From contig NZ_JQMW01000011.1 in NCBI RefSeq assembly GCF_000744935.1, positions 992,001 to 1,056,000 of the forward strand: DNA of 64,000 bases, given 5' to 3'. Each line of letters begins with the position of its first letter. Position 1 is the stretch's first letter. Positions 26,603-35,730 of this stretch are shown in pieces. Source of the stretch: Clostridium sp. KNHs214. GTDB lineage: Bacteria > Bacillota > Clostridia > Clostridiales > Clostridiaceae. The position numbers were made by a program, and so were the translations under genes. A model generated the notes under the pieces. It did no database searches, was not told the DNA's origin, and worked only from the letters and a program-made list of their open reading frames with translations.

Positions 26603-27520
26603 TTATTTGCCCCCTTTTGCTATTTCCATAAATCTATTTTCTAGATTTCCATGTACTCTATTAATGTCCAATATCTCAATGCCTTTAGTGGATAGAACAG
26701 TAATGAGCATGGAATAGCAGTCCTTGTCAGTAGTTAATATTAATTTATCCTCCAGTGTCTCAATATTTTTAACAAAGCTATTGTCTTTCAGAATATTCTT
26801 AACTCTTTCTATATCCTCATGCCTTACCTTAAGCTGAATTTTTTCCTTATCCTTTAAGTGAAGATCATTTGTAAGTTCTACAGATTTGATCACTCCATAA
26901 TCAATAAATGCCACCTTATCACAAAGCTGCTCTATCTCCCCTAAAATATGTGAAGATATAAATACTGCAGTATTATTTTCTTTAACTAGATTTTTAACTA
27001 TGTTTCTAAAATCCACAATTCCAATTGGGTCAAGTCCATTAGTAGGCTCATCTAATATTAAAAGCTTTGGATTAGGTAAAAGAGCTTGCCCAAGTCCTAA
27101 ACGCTGCTTCATTCCAAGAGAATATTTCTTAACCTTATCATCTATTCTGTCCTTTAGTCCAATAATCTCAATAACTTCATCTATCCTCTCTTTCTTCACG
27201 TTCCCATAAAGCTTTGCAAACATATTTAAGTTTTCTCTTCCAGTAAAATCCAAGTACATATCTGGATTTTCCACAATACACCCTACAGAACTAATAGCCT
27301 TTACAAAATCCTTTTGCACATCATGTCCATTTATGTAAATATTTCCAGATGTAGGTTTAATAAGTCCCACTATCATCCTTATTGTTGTGGTTTTTCCTGC
27401 TCCATTAGCTCCAAGAAATCCGTATATCTCCCCCTCATTTACATCAAAACTTATGCCCTTTATTATCTCTGTTTTTCCAAATGATTTGTGAACATCTTTA
27501 AGTTCTAATACCGTGCTCAT
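26603..27520 (-). CDS. ABC transporter ATP-binding protein (BcrA-like)
   Basis: 305 residues. Walker A GANGAGKTT, signature YSLGMKQRLG (the LGMKQR variant typical of bacitracin/lantibiotic-immunity ATPases), Walker B LLILDEPTNGLDP, H-loop SSHILGE. The C-terminal about 90 residues form the usual extra domain. ATG 27520 with AAGGGGGAAG upstream is chosen over a longer unsupported start. Its promoter and ribosome-binding leader are the same module used by the FtsX permease genes, so it looks captured into, or grown out of, that regulon. Confidence 0.9.
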   Translation of the reverse strand: MSTVLELKDVHKSFGKTEIIKGISFDVNEGEIYGFLGANGAGKTTTIRMIVGLIKPTSGNIYINGHDVQKDFVKAISSVGCIVENPDMYLDFTGRENLNMFAKLYGNVKKERIDEVIEIIGLKDRIDDKVKKYSLGMKQRLGLGQALLPNPKLLILDEPTNGLDPIGIVDFRNIVKNLVKENNTAVFISSHILGEIEQLCDKVAFIDYGVIKSVELTNDLHLKDKEKIQLKVRHEDIERVKNILKDNSFVKNIETLEDKLILTTDKDCYSMLITVLSTKGIEILDINRVHGNLENRFMEIAKGGK

Positions 27521-27554
27521 AAAACTTCCCCCTTCTTTCTTAAACCTTTTATAT

Positions 27555-27583
27555 ATTTTACCATTAAGATAATATAAATTCAA
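27555..27583 (-). promoter_or_regulatory. Array promoter module, copy before the BcrA-like gene
   Basis: Minus-strand TTGAAT, 17-nt spacer, TAAAAT (27560-27555). The leader ATATATAAAAGGTTTAAGAA and a GGGGG ribosome binding site follow. The same module precedes the five FtsX permease genes. Confidence 0.75.
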
Positions 27584-27640
27584 AATAATGAATATTTTCA
27601 AATAGTTTCTCTATATAACCGTAAATATAAAATATACACT

Positions 27641-27678
27641 AAAAAGAGAGTGCAAAAGCAATAACCCTTCACACTCCC
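27641..27678 (-). terminator. Array terminator after permease P5
   Basis: Stem GAGTGTGAA/TTTTGCACTC with minus-strand T run. Nearly the same hairpin follows P2, P3 and P4. Confidence 0.7.
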
Positions 27679-27683
27679 TACTT

Positions 27684-30200
27684 TTATTCTACTCCTCTTA
27701 TGGAATCCACTATACTATCAGAATATACTTTTCTTGAAGCGTTTATAGCTGCAAGAAGGCATATAACTAACACTGCAAGAGATGTACATAATACATTCCA
27801 TATAGATATTGTCCATTCCATGCCTTCCATTAATACTTTTCTAGTTGCCACGTAAAATAAATAAGTGAATAGGATTCCTAAAGATACTCCCCAAATGGTT
27901 GAATATATGCCATAAATTAGCCCCTCATTTCGTATCATAGAGTTCACCTCATCCTTTGCCATTCCTATAGCCCTTAGCATTCCAAATTCTTTTTTCCTAA
28001 GCATTACATTCATACTCATTATATTAAATATGTTTATAATACTTACAAGTGCTACAATAAATATAATTGAATATAATATTACAGCAGTTTTAATACGAGA
28101 TTTTTTTATTTTTTCAAGTTCTTCCTTATAGGAAGTTAAAGATACTCCTCTTGAATTCTTTACTATATCCTTTAACTTGTTTTCCACATAACCATAATCT
28201 CCGTGCTTATCTAAGCTTATCCTTACTCTTTGGTAGCCTAGAACGTTAAAATTTTCTTCAAGTAATTCATTATCCATGATTATAGTAGTGGTTATAGCAC
28301 CATCTTGTGGTACAATTGCATCATCTTTAAGTATACCTCCAACTATAAATTTTTGTTCATTCATATATATAGGTACTTTATTTTCATATATTTGTATTTT
28401 CATCTCTACGGCATCTCCAACTTTAAAAGTAGTAACATTATTATTATTTAAGTTTTGAGCTAATAAAACCATAGGTTTTTTTTTCAAATTATCAAAATCT
28501 ACATTTCCTTCTTCTATGCTGTTTTTAAATTTTTCTAAAACCTCTCTATCATACCCTTGTACTTCACACTTAAAGGTATAAATATTCTTATTTAAATTTT
28601 CTTTTACATATGAGAATTGTTTACTCCATTTTTTTAGAAGTTTGATTCCCTCTTCAGTAATCTTATTTGATGGTACTATCATAAAATTACTAGTTTCTTT
28701 AGATTTTACTACGTTTTTTACTCCTTTTAAATTTTCCATATCCCTTACATATTTTTGCTCTATTGAAGCTTGCTCAAATGAATCATTGCAAGCTATAACA
28801 AAATCTCCACCCATCTTTTTCTTTAAAGTGCTTGCTGGATCCGAACAATTTATTATATAATTTACCAACATAAAAAGTATTATACTTATACTCAAAGAAA
28901 CTACAGTGGATATAAATTTTTTTCTGTTCCTATTGATATTAACTTTTGACATGTTCCTTGTAAATTTACTTTTTTCATTAAGAATAGAGTTTTTATCTTT
29001 CAACCTACCCTCTTTAAGCTTAAAATTTTTACTAGAATTTATAGCTTCTATAGGAGAAACCTTGGAGGCTTTCTTAGCAGAAAAATATGTCCCCAAAAAT
29101 ATTGATATAAAACCAAAAATAAAAGATAGGATAATCGCCTCCTTGGGTATTCTAAATAAATATTTAAAATAATTATCACCAGAAAATAACGTCATAGCTC
29201 CTTTAGAAACAAAATTTCCAATAAAAATACTTAAAGGTATAAATATTAATCCTAGTAAAAATCCCTCTCCCATAACTAATTTTATTATGTGTGAACTGGA
29301 AGCCCCTATAGCCCTAAGCATCCCAAATTCCTTATTTCTCTGAAGAATAGACGTATTAAATATATTACAAATTAGTATGCTAGATATGATAGATACTATA
29401 GTATATAAAACTATACTTATAAATTTTAATATTTTAATGTCTTTCATCATAAATTGTTTAATACTATCTATAACAATAGCAATTTTTTCTAGATCCGCCT
29501 GTAAACATAATTTATCAAAACCCTTTTGCTGTTCTATATTTTCTTTAAACTTTACATAAGTAGTAAAATTTCTAAATTTATTTGGTACCTTATCTAAGGC
29601 AAAATCTTTACAGATATACGCTTTAGCAGTATTTTTCAATGTGTTATGATTAAATGTGTGAGCAAAAGTTCCAACTAGCACAAATTCATTATTTAATTCC
29701 AGCTGTTCCTTGCCCTCACCTAATCTAAAGTTTAATTTTATATTATCACCTATTTCAAGATTAGGATTAATTTTTTTAACTACCCAATTTTCTAAAGCTA
29801 TTTCATTAGGTTTTTCTGGATAACGTCCTTTTAATAATTTAAAATTAAATAAATCTATAGCTTTTCTATCATAACCATTAATATCAATAGAATACTGTGA
29901 ATCTTTTATTTTACTGTTTCCCATAGAAACAAATGTGGTTGAATTTTCAATAATACTACTATTATTTTTGCACAATTCTTCTGCTTCTTTTTTGTATTGA
30001 TTTTTATAATCCATAATTACATCATATGCTCCGCCCCTATCATCAATTAAACGAGCCTTTGTATTCTCCTTTAAAGTAGAAAGCATTACACTTAATGAAG
30101 TTATTAAAGTTATGGATATTACTATACTTATTGCCACAAAGAAATTTCTCTTCTTGTTTTTAACTAAATATTTCGGTATTAGTCCCCAGAAACTCTTCAT
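27684..30200 (-). CDS. FtsX/MacB-type ABC transporter permease (array member P5)
   Basis: 838 residues. N-terminal MKSFWGLIPKYLVKNKKRN and a membrane helix, a large extracytoplasmic MacB-like domain (about 45-260), three helices with the FtsX signature KEFGMLRAIGASSSHI, a short fourth helix (about 430, VVSLSISIILFMLVNYII), a second extracytoplasmic domain (about 450-690) and a final helix triplet with KEFGMLRAIGMAKDEV. This is the duplicated-half permease that works with an MJ0796/LolD-like ATPase to move or sense lipids or peptides. Very similar to P2 (35731), with near-identical 3' DNA. Own promoter and terminator. Substrate unknown. Confidence 0.88.
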   Translation of the reverse strand: MKSFWGLIPKYLVKNKKRNFFVAISIVISITLITSLSVMLSTLKENTKARLIDDRGGAYDVIMDYKNQYKKEAEELCKNNSSIIENSTTFVSMGNSKIKDSQYSIDINGYDRKAIDLFNFKLLKGRYPEKPNEIALENWVVKKINPNLEIGDNIKLNFRLGEGKEQLELNNEFVLVGTFAHTFNHNTLKNTAKAYICKDFALDKVPNKFRNFTTYVKFKENIEQQKGFDKLCLQADLEKIAIVIDSIKQFMMKDIKILKFISIVLYTIVSIISSILICNIFNTSILQRNKEFGMLRAIGASSSHIIKLVMGEGFLLGLIFIPLSIFIGNFVSKGAMTLFSGDNYFKYLFRIPKEAIILSFIFGFISIFLGTYFSAKKASKVSPIEAINSSKNFKLKEGRLKDKNSILNEKSKFTRNMSKVNINRNRKKFISTVVSLSISIILFMLVNYIINCSDPASTLKKKMGGDFVIACNDSFEQASIEQKYVRDMENLKGVKNVVKSKETSNFMIVPSNKITEEGIKLLKKWSKQFSYVKENLNKNIYTFKCEVQGYDREVLEKFKNSIEEGNVDFDNLKKKPMVLLAQNLNNNNVTTFKVGDAVEMKIQIYENKVPIYMNEQKFIVGGILKDDAIVPQDGAITTTIIMDNELLEENFNVLGYQRVRISLDKHGDYGYVENKLKDIVKNSRGVSLTSYKEELEKIKKSRIKTAVILYSIIFIVALVSIINIFNIMSMNVMLRKKEFGMLRAIGMAKDEVNSMIRNEGLIYGIYSTIWGVSLGILFTYLFYVATRKVLMEGMEWTISIWNVLCTSLAVLVICLLAAINASRKVYSDSIVDSIRGVE

Positions 30201-30230
30201 ATGCCCCCCTCTTTCTAAACCCTTTTATAT

Positions 30231-30259
30231 ATTTTACCATTTAACTAAAACAAATTCAA
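30231..30259 (-). promoter_or_regulatory. Array promoter module before P5
   Basis: TTGAAT (30259-30254), 17 nt, TAAAAT (30236-30231), then AAAAGGGTTTAGAAAGAGGG leading to the ATG at 30200. Confidence 0.75.
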
Positions 30260-30304
30260 AATATTACCTGTATTTAAATGATATATAAATATTCAATACA
30301 CATA

Positions 30305-30344
30305 AAAAAAAAGAAGTGCAAAAGCAATAAACCCTCACACTTCC
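30305..30344 (-). terminator. Array terminator after permease P4
   Basis: Stem AAGTGTGAG/TTTTGCACTT, with a minus-strand run of T after it, directly past the stop at 30350. Confidence 0.7.
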
Positions 30345-30349
30345 ATTAA

Positions 30350-32848
30350 TTATTCCACAGTTCTTATAGAATCTACTATGCTCCCTTTCACAATCTGCCT
30401 TGAAGGAAATATAGATGATAATACACATACTCCAATAGTAGCTATTGAAAGTAATATTAATGGAATAGATGAAAAGCCCCATTTAAGTGCGTTATATCCT
30501 ATTAATTTATTAACTAAAAATGTTGCTGCGGCAGAAAATATTAATCCTATAGTTACACCTAAAATTACCGAAGCTATACCATAAAAAACTCCTTCATCTA
30601 TAACCATCCTTCTTATTTGATTATTCTCCATACCAATAGCTCTAAACATACCAAATTCACTTTTTCTCATAAATATATTTGTATTCATAACACTAATTAC
30701 ATTCACTATACTTACTAAAGATGCAATCAATACAAAACTATATGCAACTAAATATATCTCCATTTTTGATTTTTTTGCTTTAGATAACTCTTGTTTAAAA
30801 GACTTTACTTGAACTTTAGGATAATGTTTTATAAAGCTATTAAGCTTTTCGTTTACCTGCTCATAATATCTTGAGCTTGTAATAGATACTTGAATATTTT
30901 GATAAGCATTGATTTTAAAATATTTTTCTATTGCATTATTGCTCATAATAATTTTGTATCCTATATCTTTACTATATTCTTTATCTAAAACTCCTGCTAT
31001 AGTAACTTTTTGTATTTTATTTCCTATATATTCTCCTTTATTACTGTACCTGGAGATAGTTATATCTATTTTATCTCCTGGCTTAAAGCTCGTATATTCT
31101 CTCTCTGGCACAACTACTAATGGTCCTCTATCCATATTATCTAAACTTATTTTTTTACCTTTAACATGGGATAATATCTCTTTCAAATGTATACTGTCAT
31201 ATCCATTTAATTTTTCGCCTATAAAATAATACTTTCCATTTTTAAAACTCCGCTCTGTATATTTATTTCCTTTACTTAGATTTTCTAAATATTTAATCCC
31301 TTTATCAGTTATATTTTCTTTTTTAACTTCCATAGTAACATCTTCTATTTCTTTAATTGCATTTACATTTTTTATACCCTTTAGATTTTTAATATCTTTT
31401 ATATGGCTTTTTTCTAAAGAGTCATTATAATTTCTAGATGTATTCACTATAGAAAAATCCCCACCTAGATTTCTTTTTATCTCATTTACAGGATTATATA
31501 TTCCAGTAAAATAATTTACTAATATAATTAAAGTTAAACTCATACCTATTGATATTATTGTAGTTACAAATTTCTTTTTATTTCTCTTTAGGTTTGTATA
31601 TGCCAATTTACCTGTAAATCCCAGTTTGTTATATACTCTACTATTTTTATTATTTTTTATAGCTGCACCGTTCAACTTAAGATTACTATTTGAATTTATA
31701 GCCACCATCGGTGATATTTTAGAAGCTTGTCTTGCCGGGAAATAAGAACCTACTAATATGGAAATAAAACCCACAATTAAACAACATATAACATCCTGTT
31801 TATATACTTCTATAGTCATAAGTCCATATCCTGATATTATATTGACAAGCATTGATGTTACTATATATCCAGCTACAATACCTATAGGTATAAATATAAT
31901 TCCTAAAACAATACCTTCGCCTAATATTAAAGTTATTATTTGATTAGGTTCTGCCCCTATAGCCCTAAGCACTCCAAAGTCTTTTATTCTCTCTATTATA
32001 GAAATATTAAATAAATTATATATTAATACGCTTGCCATAATTATGATAATTATATATAAAGCTGTATTTATTGTTTTTATGAACTTCATAAAAGATAAAA
32101 AGCTTTTTTTATCATAATTTAATAACATACTTTCGTTATAGGAATCATTTTTAAAACTTAAAGAATTAAATCCATTTTCCATATCTATGCCTGGCTTAAA
32201 AATTAAGTATTCTTTATAGTTTTTTGCTATATCAGGCAGCGATTTTTCTACATATTCCCTAGTAACGTAGGCCTTTGCACTTTTTTCAACATTAAAGTCA
32301 AATATGTAACTAAAAGTACCTACTAATATAAATTCATTATCCCTTTCAAAAGTCTGATTTTTCATGGCAGTTCTGTAATCTAACTTAGAAGGTATTTTTA
32401 TTTTGTCTCCTATCTTGGGATTAGAAGGTAACTTATTAACCACCCACTGCTCTAGAGCAATTTCGTTTTCTTTCTGAGGATATCTTCCTTCTATTAACTG
32501 AAAATTTAATATATCCCTTGACCTTTTATCATATCCAGTAATGTTCATTTGATAAGAAGAGCTCGGTATTTCAGCTTTCCCTAGTTCTAAAGATATAGTG
32601 TACTTGTCTATATTTTCATTTTTATTTATATCTTTTAACTTTTTAAAATTAGGTGATGATATAGTTACATCTTGTATTCCACCTATGGAATTTTTTACAT
32701 GCTGCCATTGGGCTTTTTCAATTTTTCTAGTAATAATTCCTATGGATGTAATTAAAATTGTAGATACTATGAGCCCTATAGCTATAAACCATACTCTCTT
32801 TTTACTTTTAAACATGTATTTCGGTATTAGCCCCCAAAAACTCTTCAT
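30350..32848 (-). CDS. FtsX/MacB-type ABC transporter permease (array member P4)
   Basis: 832 residues, the most divergent of the five. It keeps the start MKSFWGLIPKYMFKSKKRV, the two FtsX signatures (RIKDFGVLRAIGAEPNQI and KSEFGMFRAIGMENNQI) and the tail SIVDSIRTVE, but the extracytoplasmic domains differ from the P1/P3 and P2/P5 pairs, so it may recognise another ligand. It sits between P3 and P5, with its own promoter and terminator. ATG at 32848 behind GAGGGGGAC. Confidence 0.87.
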   Translation of the reverse strand: MKSFWGLIPKYMFKSKKRVWFIAIGLIVSTILITSIGIITRKIEKAQWQHVKNSIGGIQDVTISSPNFKKLKDINKNENIDKYTISLELGKAEIPSSSYQMNITGYDKRSRDILNFQLIEGRYPQKENEIALEQWVVNKLPSNPKIGDKIKIPSKLDYRTAMKNQTFERDNEFILVGTFSYIFDFNVEKSAKAYVTREYVEKSLPDIAKNYKEYLIFKPGIDMENGFNSLSFKNDSYNESMLLNYDKKSFLSFMKFIKTINTALYIIIIIMASVLIYNLFNISIIERIKDFGVLRAIGAEPNQIITLILGEGIVLGIIFIPIGIVAGYIVTSMLVNIISGYGLMTIEVYKQDVICCLIVGFISILVGSYFPARQASKISPMVAINSNSNLKLNGAAIKNNKNSRVYNKLGFTGKLAYTNLKRNKKKFVTTIISIGMSLTLIILVNYFTGIYNPVNEIKRNLGGDFSIVNTSRNYNDSLEKSHIKDIKNLKGIKNVNAIKEIEDVTMEVKKENITDKGIKYLENLSKGNKYTERSFKNGKYYFIGEKLNGYDSIHLKEILSHVKGKKISLDNMDRGPLVVVPEREYTSFKPGDKIDITISRYSNKGEYIGNKIQKVTIAGVLDKEYSKDIGYKIIMSNNAIEKYFKINAYQNIQVSITSSRYYEQVNEKLNSFIKHYPKVQVKSFKQELSKAKKSKMEIYLVAYSFVLIASLVSIVNVISVMNTNIFMRKSEFGMFRAIGMENNQIRRMVIDEGVFYGIASVILGVTIGLIFSAAATFLVNKLIGYNALKWGFSSIPLILLSIATIGVCVLSSIFPSRQIVKGSIVDSIRTVE

Positions 32849-32879
32849 ATGTCCCCCTCTTTCTTAAACCCTTTTATAT

Positions 32880-32908
32880 ATTTTACCATTAAAATAATAT
32901 AACTTCAA
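32880..32908 (-). promoter_or_regulatory. Array promoter module before P4
   Basis: TTGAAG (32908-32903), 17-nt spacer, TAAAAT (32885-32880), with the common leader to ATG 32848. Confidence 0.7.
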
Positions 32909-32968
32909 AATAACAAACATTTTCAAATAAAATCTCAATATATAACTACAAATATTCAATACACATTA

Positions 32969-33008
32969 AAAAAAAGAAGTGTAAAAGCAATAAACCTTCA
33001 CACTTCCT
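32969..33008 (-). terminator. Array terminator after P3 and the relic tail
   Basis: Stem AAGTGTGAAGG/CTTTTACACTT with a minus-strand T run. It lies after the relic tail at 33015-33050, not directly after the P3 stop. Confidence 0.65.
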
Positions 33009-33014
33009 ATTTCT

Positions 33015-33050
33015 CTACTCTATAATTCTTATGGAATTTACTATCCTTTG
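33015..33050 (-). pseudogene. Relic C-terminus of a lost FtsX-type permease
   Basis: Just past the P3 stop the minus strand reads KQRIVNSIRIIE-stop in another frame, matching the SIVDSIRTVE-stop tails of the array permeases at DNA level (ATAGTA.ATTC.ATAAGAA). It sits between P3 and the terminator, as if P3 had recombined into the 3' end of an older gene and inherited its terminator. Confidence 0.55.
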
Positions 33051-33054
33051 TTTG

Positions 33055-35565
33055 CTACTCCTGTATCCTTATGGAATCAATAATACTAGAAGAAAATACT
33101 CTTCTAGATGCATTGATTGAAGCTAATATACAGACTCCAACAGTAACTAAAATCACAAGCACTATGGTTCCTATAGGAAAACTCCAAGTCATTCCATCTG
33201 TAAGACTTTTTCTGGAAATTAAGAAAACTATATAGGTAAAAATTGTTCCTGTAATCCCTCCCCAAAATGCAGAGGATATACCATAAAATATTCCCTCAGC
33301 TCTTATCATCTTTTTAACTTCATCTTTTCCAAGCCCTATTGCCCGCATCATTCCTATTTCTCTCTTTCTCAATAACACATTCATACTCATAATATTTACT
33401 AAATTAATAATACTGACTATAGCCACCACTGCTACAAAGCTGTACATTATAAGTGAAATTTTTAAATAATTTTTCTTAGCCTCCTCTACTTCTTCTTTAT
33501 ATGATGTTACATTAACACCTCTATTGCTCTTATATTTATTTTTCAAATTTTTTTCTACTTCCTCATAATTTGCCTCTTTACCTAATGTTATCTTTACCTT
33601 CTGATACCCCTTAATTTTAAAATATTTTTCAAAAGCCTTCTCACTGACAATCACCACATTTTTAATTTGCGAATCTTCTGGCATATAATCTTCTTTTAAT
33701 ATGGCTGCAATAGTAAAAGTCTCATTTTTCACTTCAGTTCGCTTCTTTTCATTATCATATACATGGCAAATTAACTCTATATGGTCTCCTATATTTAATT
33801 TTGTACAATTACTATAATTTAAGTTTTGTGCCAAAATAACCATAGGTTTCTCTTGAAGTTCCTTTTCATTAATTTTACCCTCTTTTAGCTGCTCCTTTGT
33901 CTTCTTTAATCCTTCCTCAGTTAACCCTTTTACTTCTGTTTTAAACTTATACCTTTGATTTTTAAAATCATCTTGGGCTGCTGAATTTAAATTGCTTTCT
34001 TTTGAAAGAACTTTAATTCCTTCCTCCGTTACCGTATCTTTGGGAACTTGCATTGAAACACATGACATCTTTTCCTTATTTATTTTATTTACACCTTTTA
34101 TATTTTCAATATACTCTATATCCTCATGAGATAATGCATAATCTGGTTTATCTGTAGGCGTGGATATTACAAAGTCACCTCCCATTTTGCTTTTAATATT
34201 CTTTATAGGATCAGAACTATTTATTAAATAAGTTACAGCCATAAACATTATTATACTTATGCTAAGTGAAATTACAGTAGTTATAAATTTCTTTTTATTC
34301 CTATTTAAATTTAAACGTGCCATATTTGATGCAAATCCAATTTTTTTACTTATCACAGTGCTATCCTGTAAATTACTTTTTATTTTTTTACCCTTTAATT
34401 TCAAGTTATTATTTGAATTAATTGCTTCCATAGGGGATATTTTAGATGCTTTTTTAGCTGGAAAATAGCTTCCTAAAATAATAGAGAAAAATCCAACTAT
34501 AAAAGAAGCTATAATGCCACTTTTGGGAATGTTCATAATTCCCCCCACATCTTTATAACCTGCTATTAATTTAGTAATTCCTTGAATTGTAAAATTTCCT
34601 ATGATAATTCCTAAAGGAATAAATATACATCCTAAAATAAACCCTTCACCTAGCACAAGGATTTTTATTTTGCTTGGCGAAGCACCTATAGCCCTTAACA
34701 TGCCAAAATCTCTAGTTCTTTCTGTTATGGACATATTAAATATATTATAAATTATTACACTAGCCACAATACTTATTATTATATAAAGAATAACGCTTAT
34801 AAAATCAATACCTTTATAGGCGTTAAGTAAAAATGTTTTTGCAGTATTTATGCGGAATTCTATATTTTTATAATCATCATTAAATGCCAGTGAATTACAA
34901 TTTCTTTCAATAGACTCCTCTGAATTTACATTTAAATACCCTTCATATAAAATTTCTTTTGAAGGCATTATGCCTTCAACGTAACTTCTAGGAACATATG
35001 CAATTGCAGTGTTTTTCAATTGATTGGTATTAAATTTATAATCAAAAATTCCTGAAATTATAAATTCTTTTTCTATATTAAATTTTTTAAATCTGCCTAC
35101 AGTTAAGTTTAGCTTAATTTTATCTCCCACTTTATACTTTTTATGCATAGCACTTAAAACCCAAGCTTCTATGGCTATTTCATTATCTTTTTTAGGGTAT
35201 TTTCCTTCAAGTAGCTTAAAATTAAGAAATTCTCCTATGTTGTCATCATAGCCATTTACCCTTAAAACGTATTTGGAATTAGGTACCTTATACTCTCCTA
35301 ATTTACATGATATAGACACTTTGTCTACAAGTGGGTCTTTCACTAATTTATTCAAACTTTTCTTATCTTCCGTAAAAAAGAAATTATCATATACACCACC
35401 GAAATCATCTATCATTTGCTTATATGATGATTCTTTTAAGTTTTTAATCATTATGCTCAAAGATACGATTAGAGAAATAGACAGCATTATGCCTACTGCC
35501 ACAAAGAAATTTCTTTTCTTGTTTTTAACTAAATATTTCGGTATTAGTCCCCAGAAACTCTTCAT
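33055..35565 (-). CDS. FtsX/MacB-type ABC transporter permease (array member P3)
   Basis: 836 residues from ATG 35565 (MKSFWGLIPKYLVKNKKRN); the frame extends 14 codons further upstream, but GAGGGGGG lies just before this ATG and all paralogues start here. FtsX signatures TRDFGMLRAIGASPSKI and KREIGMMRAIGLGKDEV flank the second extracytoplasmic domain. Closest relative is P1 (38314): the two share the VKDPLVDKVSISCKLGEYKV-type first domain and almost identical 3' DNA. Ends SIIDSIRIQE. Confidence 0.88.
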   Translation of the reverse strand: MKSFWGLIPKYLVKNKKRNFFVAVGIMLSISLIVSLSIMIKNLKESSYKQMIDDFGGVYDNFFFTEDKKSLNKLVKDPLVDKVSISCKLGEYKVPNSKYVLRVNGYDDNIGEFLNFKLLEGKYPKKDNEIAIEAWVLSAMHKKYKVGDKIKLNLTVGRFKKFNIEKEFIISGIFDYKFNTNQLKNTAIAYVPRSYVEGIMPSKEILYEGYLNVNSEESIERNCNSLAFNDDYKNIEFRINTAKTFLLNAYKGIDFISVILYIIISIVASVIIYNIFNMSITERTRDFGMLRAIGASPSKIKILVLGEGFILGCIFIPLGIIIGNFTIQGITKLIAGYKDVGGIMNIPKSGIIASFIVGFFSIILGSYFPAKKASKISPMEAINSNNNLKLKGKKIKSNLQDSTVISKKIGFASNMARLNLNRNKKKFITTVISLSISIIMFMAVTYLINSSDPIKNIKSKMGGDFVISTPTDKPDYALSHEDIEYIENIKGVNKINKEKMSCVSMQVPKDTVTEEGIKVLSKESNLNSAAQDDFKNQRYKFKTEVKGLTEEGLKKTKEQLKEGKINEKELQEKPMVILAQNLNYSNCTKLNIGDHIELICHVYDNEKKRTEVKNETFTIAAILKEDYMPEDSQIKNVVIVSEKAFEKYFKIKGYQKVKITLGKEANYEEVEKNLKNKYKSNRGVNVTSYKEEVEEAKKNYLKISLIMYSFVAVVAIVSIINLVNIMSMNVLLRKREIGMMRAIGLGKDEVKKMIRAEGIFYGISSAFWGGITGTIFTYIVFLISRKSLTDGMTWSFPIGTIVLVILVTVGVCILASINASRRVFSSSIIDSIRIQE

Positions 35566-35597
35566 ATAGCCCCCCTCTTTCTTAAACTCTTTTATAT

Positions 35598-35626
35598 ATT
35601 TTAACATTATAGTAATATAAATTCAA
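35598..35626 (-). promoter_or_regulatory. Array promoter module before P3
   Basis: TTGAAT (35626-35621), 17-nt spacer, TAAAAT (35603-35598), then the common leader to ATG 35565. Confidence 0.75.
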
Positions 35627-35684
35627 AATAATGAATATTTTCAAATAAAATCTCAATATATAACTATAAATATTAAATACACAT

Positions 35685-35726
35685 TAAAAAAAGAGAGTGC
35701 AAAAGCAATAACCCTTCGCACTCCCT
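35685..35726 (-). terminator. Array terminator after P2
   Basis: Stem GGAGTGCGAAGG/TTTTGCACTC with a minus-strand T run, immediately past the P2 stop. Confidence 0.7.
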
Positions 35727-35730
35727 ATTT

